64,000 nt of DNA from Pseudomonas sp. HR96. Its GTDB lineage: Bacteria; Pseudomonadota; Gammaproteobacteria; Pseudomonadales; Pseudomonadaceae. The translations under genes and the position numbers were made by a program. Below, piece by piece: positions 48,146-58,280 of the stretch (position 1 is the first letter of the stretch; each line of letters begins with the position of its first letter). The notes under the pieces are model-generated. The model did no database searches and was not told the origin of the DNA. It saw only the letters and a list, made by a program, of their open reading frames with translations. The stretch covers positions 975,001 to 1,039,000 of the forward strand of contig NZ_CP139141.1 in assembly GCF_034059295.1 (NCBI RefSeq), written 5' to 3'.

Positions 48146-49370
48146 CCGGCCACTGCGCCGCGCCATTGGCCTGGCAGGCGCTGCGCAGGTGGCTTTCGAA
48201 GCGCTTGACGATCGCCGCCCAGCCTTGCCGGGTCGCGTGGTGCCGGGCATTGAGGCGCACCCGTCGCAGCGCCTCGTCGTCCTCTAGCAGCCAGTTCACC
48301 GCTTCGATGAAATCCTCTTCGTCGCCGGGCAGGGCCACCGCGCCGGTGTGGCCGTGGCGGATGTGCTGGGCGGCGGCCGCGCTGTCGTAGGCGACCACGC
48401 CGAGCCCCGAGGCCTGGGCTTCAAGCACCACGTTGCCGAAGGTTTCGGTCAGGCTCGGGAACACGAACACGTCGGCCGAGGCGTAATGGGTTGCCAGCGC
48501 TTCGTCGCGCAGCGTGCCGCAGAACAGCGCGTCCGGCAGTTGCTGTTGCAGCCAACTGCGCTGCGGCCCGTCGCCCACCACCAGCAGGCGCAGGCGTCGG
48601 CCAGGATACCTCGCGTGCACCGCCGCCAACGTGCGCGGCAGCAGGCCAAGGTTCTTTTCCGCAGCCAGGCGGCCGACATATAGCAGCGCCAAGTCACCGT
48701 CTTGCAGCCCCCACTGGCGACGCAGTTCGTGGCTGCGCCGGGCCGGGTTGAACAGCTGGCTGTCGACCCCTCGCGCGAGCATTTCCAGGCGTTCGAAGCC
48801 GCGCCCCTGCAACAGCACGCGCTGGCTGCCGCTGGGCACCAGGGTCATGCGCGTGCGGTTGTGGAACCAGCGCAGGTAATGGGTCACCCAGCGCGTCAGC
48901 AGGCTCAGGCCGTACAGCGTGGAATATTGCTGGAAGTTGGTGTGAAAGCCGCTGACCACGGTGATCTTCAAACGCCGCGCCGCACGCAGGGCGCTGAACC
49001 CCAGCGGGCCTTCGGTGGCGATGTACAGCACGTCGGGGCGGTCGCGACGCCAGCGGCGCAGCAGCTTGTGCATGGACGACTGGCCCCATTGCAGTTGCGG
49101 ATACCCCGGCAGTGGCCAGCCGCGGCACAGCAGCAGGTCCCTGCCGGGCTCCTCGCGTTCCTCGACCTGGCGCGGGCGCACCACTTCAACGCGGTGGCCG
49201 AGGCCGCGCAGGCCGTCGCTCAGGCGGCTGAGGGTGTGCGCGACGCCATTGACCTGCGGGGCGAAGGTCTCGGTGATCAGGGCAATGTGCAGGGAAGTTC
49301 GAGTCATGCCTGCCAGTGTGGGCCCGGGCCGTTGCGCGCAGATGGCGGCCCGGTGATGAAATTGTGACGG

Positions 49371-50099
49371 TCAGGCGCGCTCGCGCACCCAGAACAGCGT
49401 GGCACCGGCTACTGCCGCCGGCATCATCAGCAGGTTGACCACCGGAATCAGCAGCACCAGGTAGACGATGCCGCCGAAGCCCAGGCTCTGCCAGCGCTTG
49501 TTGCGCAACCAGGCGAGCATGTCCTGCCAGCTCATCTTGTGGTTGTCGGCGGGGTAGTCGATGTATTGGATGGCCATCATCCACACCCCGAACAATAGCC
49601 ACAGCGGCGCGGCCACCACATTGACCACCGGTATCAGCGACAGTACGAACAGCGCCAGCGCCCGCGGCAAAAAGTAGCCCAGCTTGCGCATCTCACGGCT
49701 CAAGGTGCGCGGCACCATGGCCAGCAGCTCACCCCAGCTGAACGCCGGAAACTCGTCGGTGCCGCGCACCACCACTTCCACTTTCTCGGACAGAAATCCG
49801 TTGAACGGCGCGGCAATGATGTTGGCCAGCATGGTGAAGGTGAAGAACACCATCAGCACCACCAGGGCCACGAACAGCGGCCAGAGAATGTAGCCCAGCC
49901 AGTTCAGCCAGGAGGGCAGGCTGGGCATCAGGTGGTCGACCCACAGACCGAACTGGTGACCGGCGAAATAGATCAGCGCCACGAACAGCACCAGGTTGAT
50001 CGCCAGCGGCATCAGCACGAACAGCCGCAGACCGGGGCTGAGCACCAGTTTCAGGCCTTCGCGCAGGTATTGGGGGCCGGACAGCATGGGGGCAGGCAT
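49371..50099 (-). CDS. cysZ: Sulfate transporter CysZ
   Basis: A 242-residue inner-membrane protein (EI24/CysZ family) with four or more hydrophobic helices. Family segments [24 protein letters not shown] and [13 protein letters not shown] are visible. CysZ takes up sulfate for cysteine synthesis. The ATG at 50099 gives [19 protein letters not shown] stands ten bases upstream. It is divergent from trxB. Confidence 0.92.
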   Translation of the reverse strand: MPAPMLSGPQYLREGLKLVLSPGLRLFVLMPLAINLVLFVALIYFAGHQFGLWVDHLMPSLPSWLNWLGYILWPLFVALVVLMVFFTFTMLANIIAAPFNGFLSEKVEVVVRGTDEFPAFSWGELLAMVPRTLSREMRKLGYFLPRALALFVLSLIPVVNVVAAPLWLLFGVWMMAIQYIDYPADNHKMSWQDMLAWLRNKRWQSLGFGGIVYLVLLIPVVNLLMMPAAVAGATLFWVRERA

Positions 50100-51423
<1,324 letters not shown>

Positions 51424-51463
51424 TGCCTTTGAGCACCGGCCAGGTGTAGGGGCCAACTGGCGC

Positions 51464-51522
51464 GGCAGGTTTCACCTGCCACACCACCGCTCAAACCGGC
51501 TGCGGCCCTCGGGGGGGGGGGG
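51464..51522. repeat. Hairpin and 12-base G tract after trxB
   Basis: GGCAGGT-TTC-ACCTGCC (51464-51480) forms a perfect stem. It is followed by a homopolymer of twelve G at 51511-51522 and a G/C-rich inverted stretch. This lies in the 119 bases between convergent trxB and the HopJ gene. The hairpin may help end trxB transcription. Confidence 0.7.
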
Positions 51523-51542
51523 CGTGGCCCCCTGCCAAATTG

Positions 51543-51884
51543 TCAGCCTTTGCGCTTGAGAGGCTGAGCCGCAAAAACTACCCCCGCCAGGCCATGGGCG
51601 ATCAGGTTGCGAATATTGCCGTGGTCGCTGCCCTGCGGCGTTGCCAGCACGCTGCGGTAGTGCTCGCCGAACGCCAGCAATGCCTGCTCATCACTCAAAC
51701 CTTCCAGCACGGCCATGCCCAGGGTCTTGCACGAGCCCTCGTTCTGTCCGGCAGCGTTGTCCAGCTCGCCGTTGCGAAAGGCCTGCGGCTGGTAATCATA
51801 GTGTTCGGTCACAAAAGCCAGGGTATCGGCGAATGCGTGCTCGCCGCTGGCAAGGCGGGTCTTGAAACTGGACAGATCAGTCAT
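51543..51884 (-). CDS. HopJ type III effector family protein
   Basis: A 113-residue protein beginning MTDLSSFKTRLASGEHAF, with FVTEHYDYQPQAFRNG and GSDHGNIRNL. The family is named after a Pseudomonas effector but is widespread in strains without type III secretion, so the effector title is doubtful. It overlaps the DUF1244 gene by eight bases in the row ABM-folM-folX-DUF1244-HopJ. Confidence 0.93.
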   Translation of the reverse strand: MTDLSSFKTRLASGEHAFADTLAFVTEHYDYQPQAFRNGELDNAAGQNEGSCKTLGMAVLEGLSDEQALLAFGEHYRSVLATPQGSDHGNIRNLIAHGLAGVVFAAQPLKRKG

Positions 51885-52179
51885 GGGGTTTTCCTTGGGC
51901 GAACGCCTGCTGCTGTTCGGTGCTGGCTTCTTTCTGGTACTGGGCCTTCCACTCGGCGTAAGGCATGCCGTAAACCACCTCGCGGGCCTCATCCAGGCTG
52001 AGGTCGAGCTGACGGTCGTCGGCGGCGGCCTTGTACCATTTCGACAGGCAGTTGCGGCAGAAGCCCGAGAGGTTCATCAGGTCGATGTTCTGCACATCGG
52101 TGCGCTGGCCCAGATGTTCGACCAGGCGGCGAAAGGCAGCGGCTTCGAGTTCCAGGCGCTGCTGATCTTGTAAAGGCAT
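51877..52179 (-). CDS. DUF1244 family protein
   Basis: A 100-residue cytosolic protein with the family core QNIDLMNLSGFCRNCLSKWY, which includes a CxxC pair, and YGMPYAEWKAQYQ. Its function is unknown. It lies 15 bases after folX and overlaps the HopJ-family gene by eight bases, so the row is one transcript. Confidence 0.93.
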   Translation of the reverse strand: MPLQDQQRLELEAAAFRRLVEHLGQRTDVQNIDLMNLSGFCRNCLSKWYKAAADDRQLDLSLDEAREVVYGMPYAEWKAQYQKEASTEQQQAFAQGKPHD

Positions 52180-52194
52180 GTGTGTTTCTCCGGT

Positions 52195-52566
52195 TCAGCG
52201 CTGCGCGGCGAGGGTGATCGACACCGACTCGGCGAATCGCAGCGCATGGGGTTTGTCCACCTCGACCTCGGCATACAGCACCGCTTCATGGCTCATGACC
52301 AGGTCCAGCAGCTCCTGGGTCAAGCGTTCGAGCAAGGCGAAGCGGTTGCCTTCGACGTGCTGGATCACTGCCTTGGTGATGGTGCGGTAGTTCAGGGCGT
52401 GGTCGATGTCGTTATCGCGCACCGCTTCCTGCGCGGCATACAGGATGGTCAGGTTGATCAGCACGTCCTGCTTGTTGAGGATCTCGTCCTCGTTGATGCC
52501 GATGAACGTACGCAGTCGCAGGTCCTTGACCCGGATGCGTGCCATTCCTGGTTGCAGTTGCGGCAT
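52195..52566 (-). CDS. folX: Dihydroneopterin triphosphate 2'-epimerase
   Basis: A 123-residue protein of the FolB/FolX fold. [19 protein letters not shown] and the conserved Glu/Tyr site residues are present; pairing with folM indicates FolX, which epimerises dihydroneopterin triphosphate to the monapterin form. Product is used to make tetrahydromonapterin. It follows folM by 40 bases. In P. aeruginosa, as I recall, folE1 lies between the two; here it does not. Confidence 0.9.
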   Translation of the reverse strand: MPQLQPGMARIRVKDLRLRTFIGINEDEILNKQDVLINLTILYAAQEAVRDNDIDHALNYRTITKAVIQHVEGNRFALLERLTQELLDLVMSHEAVLYAEVEVDKPHALRFAESVSITLAAQR

Positions 52567-52606
52567 GGCATTGCTCCGTTCGATCGATAGGGCTGAAGGT
52601 AGACGG

Positions 52607-53320
52607 CTATTTTACGTGCCGGCCGCCGTTCACGGTCAAGGTGGTGCCGGTCACGTAAGGGTTGTCGAGCAGATAGCGCAGGCTCTGATAGACGACTTCG
52701 CTGCCCGGCTCGATTCCCAGCGCGGACTTGGCCAGCGCCCGGGTGCGGTAGGCGGCGTCGTCTTCTGGGTTGAACAGGATCAGCGCCGGGGCAATGCCGT
52801 TGACCTTGATGGCCGGCGCCAGGCGGGCGGCGAAGGACAGCGTCAGGCTCTCCAGCGCAGCCTTGCTGGCGCAGTAGGCGATGTGCCGGGGGCTGCCCTT
52901 GCGCACCACATCGTCGCTGATATGGATGATATCGGCCGGCTCGCTGGCGCGCAGCAGCTCGCTGCAGCGCAGGTTGATCAGGTAGGGCGCCAGCACATGC
53001 ACACCGAGCATCTCGGTCATGGCGGCGGCCTCCTGGCCGGCCACCTCTGCCTGCCAGCTGGAGGCGTTGTGAACGATCGCCCGCAGGCTGTCGGTGTGGC
53101 CCTTGAGCCGGTCGATGAACGCCAGGATGCCGGCCTCATTGCTGAAGTCGGCGGGCAGCAACGTGGCGCCCAGCTCGCGCAGCTCCTGCACGCCCGGGCG
53201 TTCATGACGGTAACTGGCGATGACCGCTTGGCCTTCGGCCAGCAAGCGCTTGGCGCAATACAGGCCGATGCGCTGGCCGGCGCCAGTAATCAGGACAGGG
53301 GCAGGGCTGGGCATGCGCAT
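52607..53320 (-). CDS. folM: Dihydromonapterin reductase (FolM, short-chain dehydrogenase)
   Basis: A 237-residue SDR. The cofactor loop is TGAGQRIG near the N-terminus, and the catalytic Tyr-Lys pair is in YCASK. FolM reduces dihydromonapterin to tetrahydromonapterin, cofactor of Pseudomonas phenylalanine hydroxylase, and has weak dihydrofolate reductase activity. The start could be 53320 or 53314. The phenylalanine/tyrosine breakdown genes hmgA-fahA are also in this window, though not linked directly. Confidence 0.92.
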   Translation of the reverse strand: MRMPSPAPVLITGAGQRIGLYCAKRLLAEGQAVIASYRHERPGVQELRELGATLLPADFSNEAGILAFIDRLKGHTDSLRAIVHNASSWQAEVAGQEAAAMTEMLGVHVLAPYLINLRCSELLRASEPADIIHISDDVVRKGSPRHIAYCASKAALESLTLSFAARLAPAIKVNGIAPALILFNPEDDAAYRTRALAKSALGIEPGSEVVYQSLRYLLDNPYVTGTTLTVNGGRHVK

Positions 53321-53362
53321 TGGGTCTCGGGAGGCTGAGGCTCCGTTATACCATACCGCCGC

Positions 53363-53935
53363 CTAGCCCCCGTGGCTCGCTGCCGCGTCGCGCAGGGCGC
53401 GGGTAGGCGCCGGATGCAGCCAGCCGGCCAGCAGGTGGGTGGAAAGCGGAATGAAGAAGAACACCATCAGCGGCGTCAAGGCCAGGGTGCTGAAGAAGAT
53501 TCTGCTGACCAGGGGCAGCTCGGCCAGCCAATGGCCGAAGACAAAGTTGAACAGCAGCGACACCGGGAAAAACGCCACCCAGATCGCCACGGCCTGCTTC
53601 CAGCGCGGCGGGCGCTGCAGGTCGTTGCTGGCAAACCAGTTGTCGATGCCCTTGACGCGGTGCTCCGAGGGTTGCGCGAACAGCCCGGCGCCGCGGGCCA
53701 GCCAGGCCTGGCGCGAAGCCGAATGCTCCCAGGCGTGCAGGGTGGTCTCGTCGGCAAAACGGAAGATGATCTGGAATTCGTCGTCTTCGGGCGGTGGCGC
53801 GAGGACACCGGAGCCAAGGTAGCCAGGGAAGTCGGTGGCCAGGTGTTCGCCTTCATGCAGCCAGGCGATCAGGTCGTGGTAACGGCCGTGGGCGGCGCGA
53901 CGTGCCACCATCAGGGTGACGGGTGCGGTAGACAT
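53363..53935 (-). CDS. ABM domain protein with two C-terminal membrane helices
   Basis: A 190-residue protein. The N-terminal ferredoxin-like antibiotic-biosynthesis-monooxygenase domain covers about 5-100 (RYHDLIAWLHEGEH, FQIIFRFADETTLHAWEHS); two hydrophobic spans follow (about 115-135 and 143-165). ABM domains may be monooxygenases or simply ligand folds, so the function is open. It is 42 bases upstream of folM in the same direction and divergent from the PplR3-type regulator. Confidence 0.88.
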   Translation of the reverse strand: MSTAPVTLMVARRAAHGRYHDLIAWLHEGEHLATDFPGYLGSGVLAPPPEDDEFQIIFRFADETTLHAWEHSASRQAWLARGAGLFAQPSEHRVKGIDNWFASNDLQRPPRWKQAVAIWVAFFPVSLLFNFVFGHWLAELPLVSRIFFSTLALTPLMVFFFIPLSTHLLAGWLHPAPTRALRDAAASHGG

Positions 53936-54176
53936 GGGTGAATCTCCTTGGCGTAGCTGCCCGGGTAGGGCGGCTCTTCATACGCAGCGCCGGGGTGATG
54001 GGCTGCGTGTGCAATGGCAAGCGGGGTTGCCGCGTCGATAGCGGTCAAGTCCAAGCAAGGATTATTCCTGATCCGGCGGCGAAGTGGCAGCTTTCTTCTG
54101 ACAAACAGCGGTGCAGCCGACCGACTGACGGCGCTAGAATGCTCGACTGCCCTCAAGACCCCTGGTTTGCCTGACG

Positions 54177-55124
54177 ATGAATGATTCTGCAGCCCCGGCA
54201 ATCAGCCCTGACGATTCTGGCCAGGAGCTGTTGCCGATTCGCGAAGTGTCGCGCCTGACCGGCATCAACCCGGTCACCCTGCGGGCCTGGGAACGCCGTT
54301 ATGGCCTGGTTCAGCCCATCCGCACCGAAAGCGGGCACCGCTTGTACTCCCAGGCCAACATCGAAGAGGTTCGACAGATTCTTGGCTGGATCGAACGCGG
54401 CGTGCCGGTGGGCAAGGTCGAGCGCATCCTGGCCCGCAGTGAAAGCCTGCGCAGCCAGGCGCCGGACCCCAGCACGGCACCAGGTGAATGGGCCGAGTGG
54501 CAGGCACGCGTGCGCCGCGCCGTGGGTGAGTTCGACGAGCGCCTGCTGGAGCAGGTCTACGGCCAGATATTTTCCAGTTACCCGCTGGTGGTGGTGTTCC
54601 AGGAGATCTTCATGCCGGTCTGGGTGCAGCTGCTGGCCGAGCGCGAGCGGTTCGGCCAGCTGAGCGAATGGCTGCTGCTGGACGGCTTTCTGCGTGGGCG
54701 CACCCTGCAGCGTCTGCAGCTGCACAACGGGCTGCCAGCCCACCTGGGGCGCGTGCTGGTGGCCGCTGTGCCTGGAGAATGCCGCGAACTGGAGCTGCTG
54801 GTGGCCGGGCTGATGCTGGTGAGCGGCGACATCGAGGTGCGGGTGCTGCCGTTCGGCCAGCCGCTGGAAGAGCTCAGCCTGATCTGCGACAAGGTCCGCC
54901 CCGAGGCGCTGGTGTTGTATTCAACCCATCCGCCGGCAACCGATGCCGGCAAGGGCTGGGCACGTCTGGCGCTGTCGCTGGAGTGCCCGCTATTGCTGGC
55001 CGGCGAGCTGTCGGAGCTGGCGCATGACAGCTTCGTGGGCGCGCCCATCGTCTGTCTGGGCAGCGACGGACGCTTCATGCAGCGGCGCTTGCAGCAATTT
55101 CTCGAAGGGCACCTGGACAGTTGA
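54177..55124 (+). CDS. pplR3: MerR-family regulator, PplR/class II LitR type, second copy
   Basis: A 315-residue regulator with an N-terminal MerR domain (about 20-85: LPIREVSRLTGINPVTLR and WERRYG) almost the same as that of the regulator at 18895, and a C-terminal CarH/LitR-like domain that has no visible cobalamin motif. In KT2440, as I recall, pplR3 lies next to the ppSB1-LOV receptor gene; here the LOV gene is two genes away, across a PilZ gene. I find no TGTACA-N12-TGTACA box in its own upstream region. The number 3 is assigned by context only. Confidence 0.87.
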   Translation: MNDSAAPAISPDDSGQELLPIREVSRLTGINPVTLRAWERRYGLVQPIRTESGHRLYSQANIEEVRQILGWIERGVPVGKVERILARSESLRSQAPDPSTAPGEWAEWQARVRRAVGEFDERLLEQVYGQIFSSYPLVVVFQEIFMPVWVQLLAERERFGQLSEWLLLDGFLRGRTLQRLQLHNGLPAHLGRVLVAAVPGECRELELLVAGLMLVSGDIEVRVLPFGQPLEELSLICDKVRPEALVLYSTHPPATDAGKGWARLALSLECPLLLAGELSELAHDSFVGAPIVCLGSDGRFMQRRLQQFLEGHLDS

Positions 55125-55133
55125 GGTGGAGCC

Positions 55134-55739
55134 TCAGACGTGCAGGTCGGGGTGGCTGAGCTGGTGCTGTTGCAGGATGTATTGGCGTAGCCGCTCGGTC
55201 TCCCCGGCGTCGCTCTGGCTCAGACGGTAGGCCGCCAGGCCCTTGGCCTTGGTCCGCTCCAGCGTGCCATTGAGGGCCATCGGCGCGTGGCCGTCGGGGC
55301 AGAACCACAACGAGAACTCTACCGGCGGCGGGGTTTCGGGGTCCAGTTCGAGCAGCACGCCCTTGAAGGAAATTTCGCGCACCAGAAAATCCGTGCTCAA
55401 GCCCAGGTCGTCCCGCAGGGCCACCGGCGAGGCCAGGGTCAAGCGCCAAGGGCGCACCATCGGGCCGTCTTCGTAGATGCTCGGTGCACCCAGGTGAAGG
55501 TGCACGGCATGGAACTCGTCTTCCACCAGTTCCAGCGGAAAGCTCATCTGCTGGTTCTCGAACTGCGCCTGGATGGTCACCTGCTCGTGAGCCGCCAGGC
55601 GGGTGAGCAGGTCCTTGACCTGCAAGCCGCCATTGACGGTCAGGCTCGGGCTGGCATCCCCCAGATTGAACTGCGGGTTGTGCTGCATCTTCTTGATGAA
55701 GTCCAGCTCATCCTGGGTCAGGAGTGCTTCGGGTTCCAT
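55134..55739 (-). CDS. PilZ domain protein
   Basis: A 201-residue protein with an N-terminal domain (VNGGLQVKDLLTRLAAHEQV) and a C-terminal PilZ fold of the YcgR-like type (VREISFKGVLLEL). PilZ proteins bind cyclic-di-GMP; the N-terminal RxxxR site is not clearly visible, so nucleotide binding is uncertain. It begins with MEPEALLTQ at 55739. It lies between the PplR3-type regulator and LOV gene, tail-to-tail with the first. Confidence 0.82.
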   Translation of the reverse strand: MEPEALLTQDELDFIKKMQHNPQFNLGDASPSLTVNGGLQVKDLLTRLAAHEQVTIQAQFENQQMSFPLELVEDEFHAVHLHLGAPSIYEDGPMVRPWRLTLASPVALRDDLGLSTDFLVREISFKGVLLELDPETPPPVEFSLWFCPDGHAPMALNGTLERTKAKGLAAYRLSQSDAGETERLRQYILQQHQLSHPDLHV

Positions 55740-55807
55740 GGACAGACTCGAACAGGGCAATTGAAAGACGGTTTTACGCTGATTTAGACAACAAATGGAA
55801 ACACAAG

Positions 55808-56266
55808 TTATCGCCGTTCGTCACCTTGCAGCCGCCGAATGTCTTCATGAGCAGCCTGCAGCTGGCGCTCCAGCTCGCCGATGCGCTGCTGGGCAGCCAC
55901 CTGTTCGCTGACATCTTTCTGTATCCCGACGTAATACATAAGCTGGTCAGCTTCATTGTAAACAGGGGTGATCGACAGCTCGTTCCAGAAAGAAGTGCCG
56001 TCCTTGCGGTAGTTGCGCAAGATCTGCCGGGCCGGTTTGCCCTGGTCGATGGCCTGGCGCAGTACCTTGAGCACCTGGGGGTCGGCTTCACCATTCTGCA
56101 GGAAGCGACAGTCGCGGTAGAGGATCTCCGCGCCGCTGTAGCCGGTCATGCGTTCGAAAGCCGGGTTCGCATAGATGAGGATGTTGTCTTCACCTTCCTG
56201 TTCGGCGACCACGATGCCGTCGTCAGAGGCGTCGATCACAAGTTGCAGCAGCTTGGCATTGATCAT
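55808..56266 (-). CDS. Short LOV blue-light receptor (PpSB1-LOV type)
   Basis: A 152-residue protein: short N-cap helix, one LOV core (about 10-118), and a C-terminal helix that is probably coiled (IGELERQLQAAHEDIRRL). The photoactive motif DCRFLQ contains Cys53, the cysteine that forms the flavin adduct; the canonical Asn before it is Asp, as in P. putida PpSB1-LOV. Flavin-contacting ILIYAN, RNYRKDGTSFWNEL and YYVGIQKDV are intact. No output domain is present, so it must signal to a partner, most likely the PplR-type MerR proteins (inference from KT2440 work). The start at 56266 fits the family. Confidence 0.93.
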   Translation of the reverse strand: MINAKLLQLVIDASDDGIVVAEQEGEDNILIYANPAFERMTGYSGAEILYRDCRFLQNGEADPQVLKVLRQAIDQGKPARQILRNYRKDGTSFWNELSITPVYNEADQLMYYVGIQKDVSEQVAAQQRIGELERQLQAAHEDIRRLQGDERR

Positions 56267-56414
56267 GTGAATCCTGCGAGGTGTCATCAAGGCATGTTGC
56301 CATTATGACGGACGTCGTCGGTTATTGTTCAAACTGCTGAACTCGACGCCCCCCGTCTGGTGGCGCCGGGAATGATAATATCCGTCGCCTGCCCACTGCC
56401 CAGGATCGTTCGCA

Positions 56415-56870
56415 ATGAAAGTCGCCATAATTTCCGGCTCCGTGTACGGCACTGCCGAAGAAGTCGCACGCCACGCCCAGAAGCTGCTCGAGGAAGCTGG
56501 GTTGCAGGCGCTCTTCAGCCCCCGCCTGTCGCTCGAGCAACTGCTGGCCGCCGAGCCCCAGGCGCTGCTGGCGGTCACCTCGACCACCGGCATGGGTGAG
56601 TTGCCCGACGACCTGCAACCTCTGTATGCCGCGCTGCGCGACAGCCTGCCGGCGGCGCTGCGCGGCTTGCCTGGCGGGGTGATCGGTCTGGGCGATGCCA
56701 GCTATGGGGATACCTATTGCGGCGGCGGCGAGCAGATGCGCGAGCTGTTCACCGAGCTTGGGGTGCGCGAGGTATCGCCGATGCTGCGCCTGGACGCCAG
56801 TGAGTCGGTCACCCCGGAAACCGACGCCGAGCCTTGGCTGGCGCAGTTCGCGGCGGCGCTGAGGTCATGA
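56415..56870 (+). CDS. Flavodoxin (MioC-like)
   Basis: A 151-residue FMN electron carrier. The phosphate loop SGSVYGTAEEVA and the flavin-contacting TSTTGMGELPDD and GLGDASYGDTYCGGG are all present. It may donate electrons to flavin or iron-sulfur enzymes, partner unknown. It overlaps the LysR gene tail by six bases and is divergent from the LOV gene. Confidence 0.94.
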   Translation: MKVAIISGSVYGTAEEVARHAQKLLEEAGLQALFSPRLSLEQLLAAEPQALLAVTSTTGMGELPDDLQPLYAALRDSLPAALRGLPGGVIGLGDASYGDTYCGGGEQMRELFTELGVREVSPMLRLDASESVTPETDAEPWLAQFAAALRS

Positions 56871-57746
56871 CCGGCGTTCTGCCAGCAGCTCCAGCCAAGC
56901 CTGTGCGGCGCGCGACAGATAGGCGCCCTGGCGCCAGATAAAGGCAATGTCCCAGCGCAATTCGTCGGGCTCGGTCAGGGTCAGGCGCACCACCCCAGGC
57001 CGCACCAGCGCCCGCGCGACGACGCTGGGTAGCAGCACCACGCCCTGGCCGGCGGCGACCAGCGCGGCGAGAAAGTCGGCCTGGCCGCTGCGCCCGCCTT
57101 CGCGAGGGGTGAAGCCCTGGCGCTGACAGGCCTGGACCAGGCGTTCGTTGAGCACGAAGCTGCGCTGGTACATCAGGAAGGGCGTTTCGGCGAGCTCGGC
57201 CAGGCGCACCTCGCGGTTATCGGCCAATGGATGAATGGCCGGCAGCAGGACGTCGAGTGGCTCGTTGCAGAATGGCTGGAAGGCGAATGCCGGGTCGTGG
57301 GGCGTCAAGCTGCCGCCCAGCTCCAGCTCGCCATTGAGCACCGCTTTTTCGATGACCAGGCTGCCGCCTTCGATCAGGTGCACCTGGATGTTCGGATAGC
57401 GCCGGCGATATTCGGCGAACAATTGGGCGAACAACATATCGCTGCCCAGCAGGGGCAGGCCCAGGCGCAGCTCGCCGCGAGCCATCTGGCTGAGGTCGTC
57501 GAGCTCGCGCTGCAACTCGCCGCGCAGGCGCAGCATCGCCTCGCCGCGCTTGAGCACCACGCTTCCGGCCGCCGTCAGCAGCAGGTGTGAGCCCTGGCGC
57601 TCGAGTAGCGGGGTGCCCAGGCTGTGCTCCAGCTGGGCGATCTGCTTGCTCACGGCCGACTGGCTGATATTGAGCACGCTGGCGGCCTGGGTGAAGCCGC
57701 CCTGGCGCATGACCTCGCTGAAGGTGCGCAAGTGTTTGAATTCCAC
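56865..57746 (-). CDS. LysR-family regulator, probable CidR
   Basis: A 293-residue LysR protein. The N-terminal winged helix reads MEFKHLRTFSEVMRQGGF and SQSAVSKQIAQLE; the effector domain with GLPLLGSDMLFAQLF follows. It is divergent from the lrgA/lrgB (cidAB) genes, 162 bases apart, which fits regulation of that holin-like pair. The inducer is unknown, although acetate metabolism controls CidR in other bacteria. Confidence 0.92.
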   Translation of the reverse strand: MEFKHLRTFSEVMRQGGFTQAASVLNISQSAVSKQIAQLEHSLGTPLLERQGSHLLLTAAGSVVLKRGEAMLRLRGELQRELDDLSQMARGELRLGLPLLGSDMLFAQLFAEYRRRYPNIQVHLIEGGSLVIEKAVLNGELELGGSLTPHDPAFAFQPFCNEPLDVLLPAIHPLADNREVRLAELAETPFLMYQRSFVLNERLVQACQRQGFTPREGGRSGQADFLAALVAAGQGVVLLPSVVARALVRPGVVRLTLTEPDELRWDIAFIWRQGAYLSRAAQAWLELLAERRS

Positions 57747-57908
57747 AGCAAGCGTCTCCCAATCAATTGAGGCGGTGGGTTGTTCGGTGTCGCGATTCCA
57801 TTATGGAATGCGAGGCAGTCTAACAATTCGTTTAAGACATGGAACCGGTCTCTTTACACTGGCCGTGACTCGGGCGACGGACGCCTGAGTGCAGACAAGG
57901 TGGCCAGG

Positions 57909-58280
57909 GTGAAAAAATTCGCGCGAGTCGTTGCCGAGATGTTGGTACTGCTCGGTCTCTACCTGCTGGGCGGCCAGCTCGCAGCTTGGCTGCACTGGCC
58001 TATTCCCGGTGGCGTGGTGGGCCTGGCGCTGTTGCTGCTGGCGTTCGCCAGCGGGCTGATTCGCCCGGCCGTGTTGCAATTGGGCGCTGGCTGGCTGATG
58101 GCCGAGATGTTGCTGTTCTTCATTCCTGCCTTGATGAGCCTGCTCGACTACGGCGCCCTGGCCCGCAACCAAGGCTGGCGGATCATGCTGGTGATCGCCG
58201 TCAGCACTCTGACCGTGATGCTGGTGACCGCTTTGACCGTTGAATACGCCTGCCGCTGGAAGACCCGCCGTGACGTTTGA
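57909..58280 (+). CDS. CidA/LrgA family holin-like membrane protein
   Basis: A 123-residue protein with four predicted helices, VKKFARVVAEMLVLLGLYLL onward in two parts and PIPGGVVGLALLLLAF, the family signature. It is thought to modulate murein hydrolases or metabolite export. The start is a GTG at 57909 with AAGGTGG upstream; a longer frame from 57780 is rejected. It overlaps the next gene by 11 bases. Confidence 0.88.
   Translation: MKKFARVVAEMLVLLGLYLLGGQLAAWLHWPIPGGVVGLALLLLAFASGLIRPAVLQLGAGWLMAEMLLFFIPALMSLLDYGALARNQGWRIMLVIAVSTLTVMLVTALTVEYACRWKTRRDV

Noticed and set aside
51543..51884. HopJ-family gene as evidence for a type III secretion effector
   Set aside because: It lies in a housekeeping operon with no secretion genes, and the family occurs broadly in non-pathogens.
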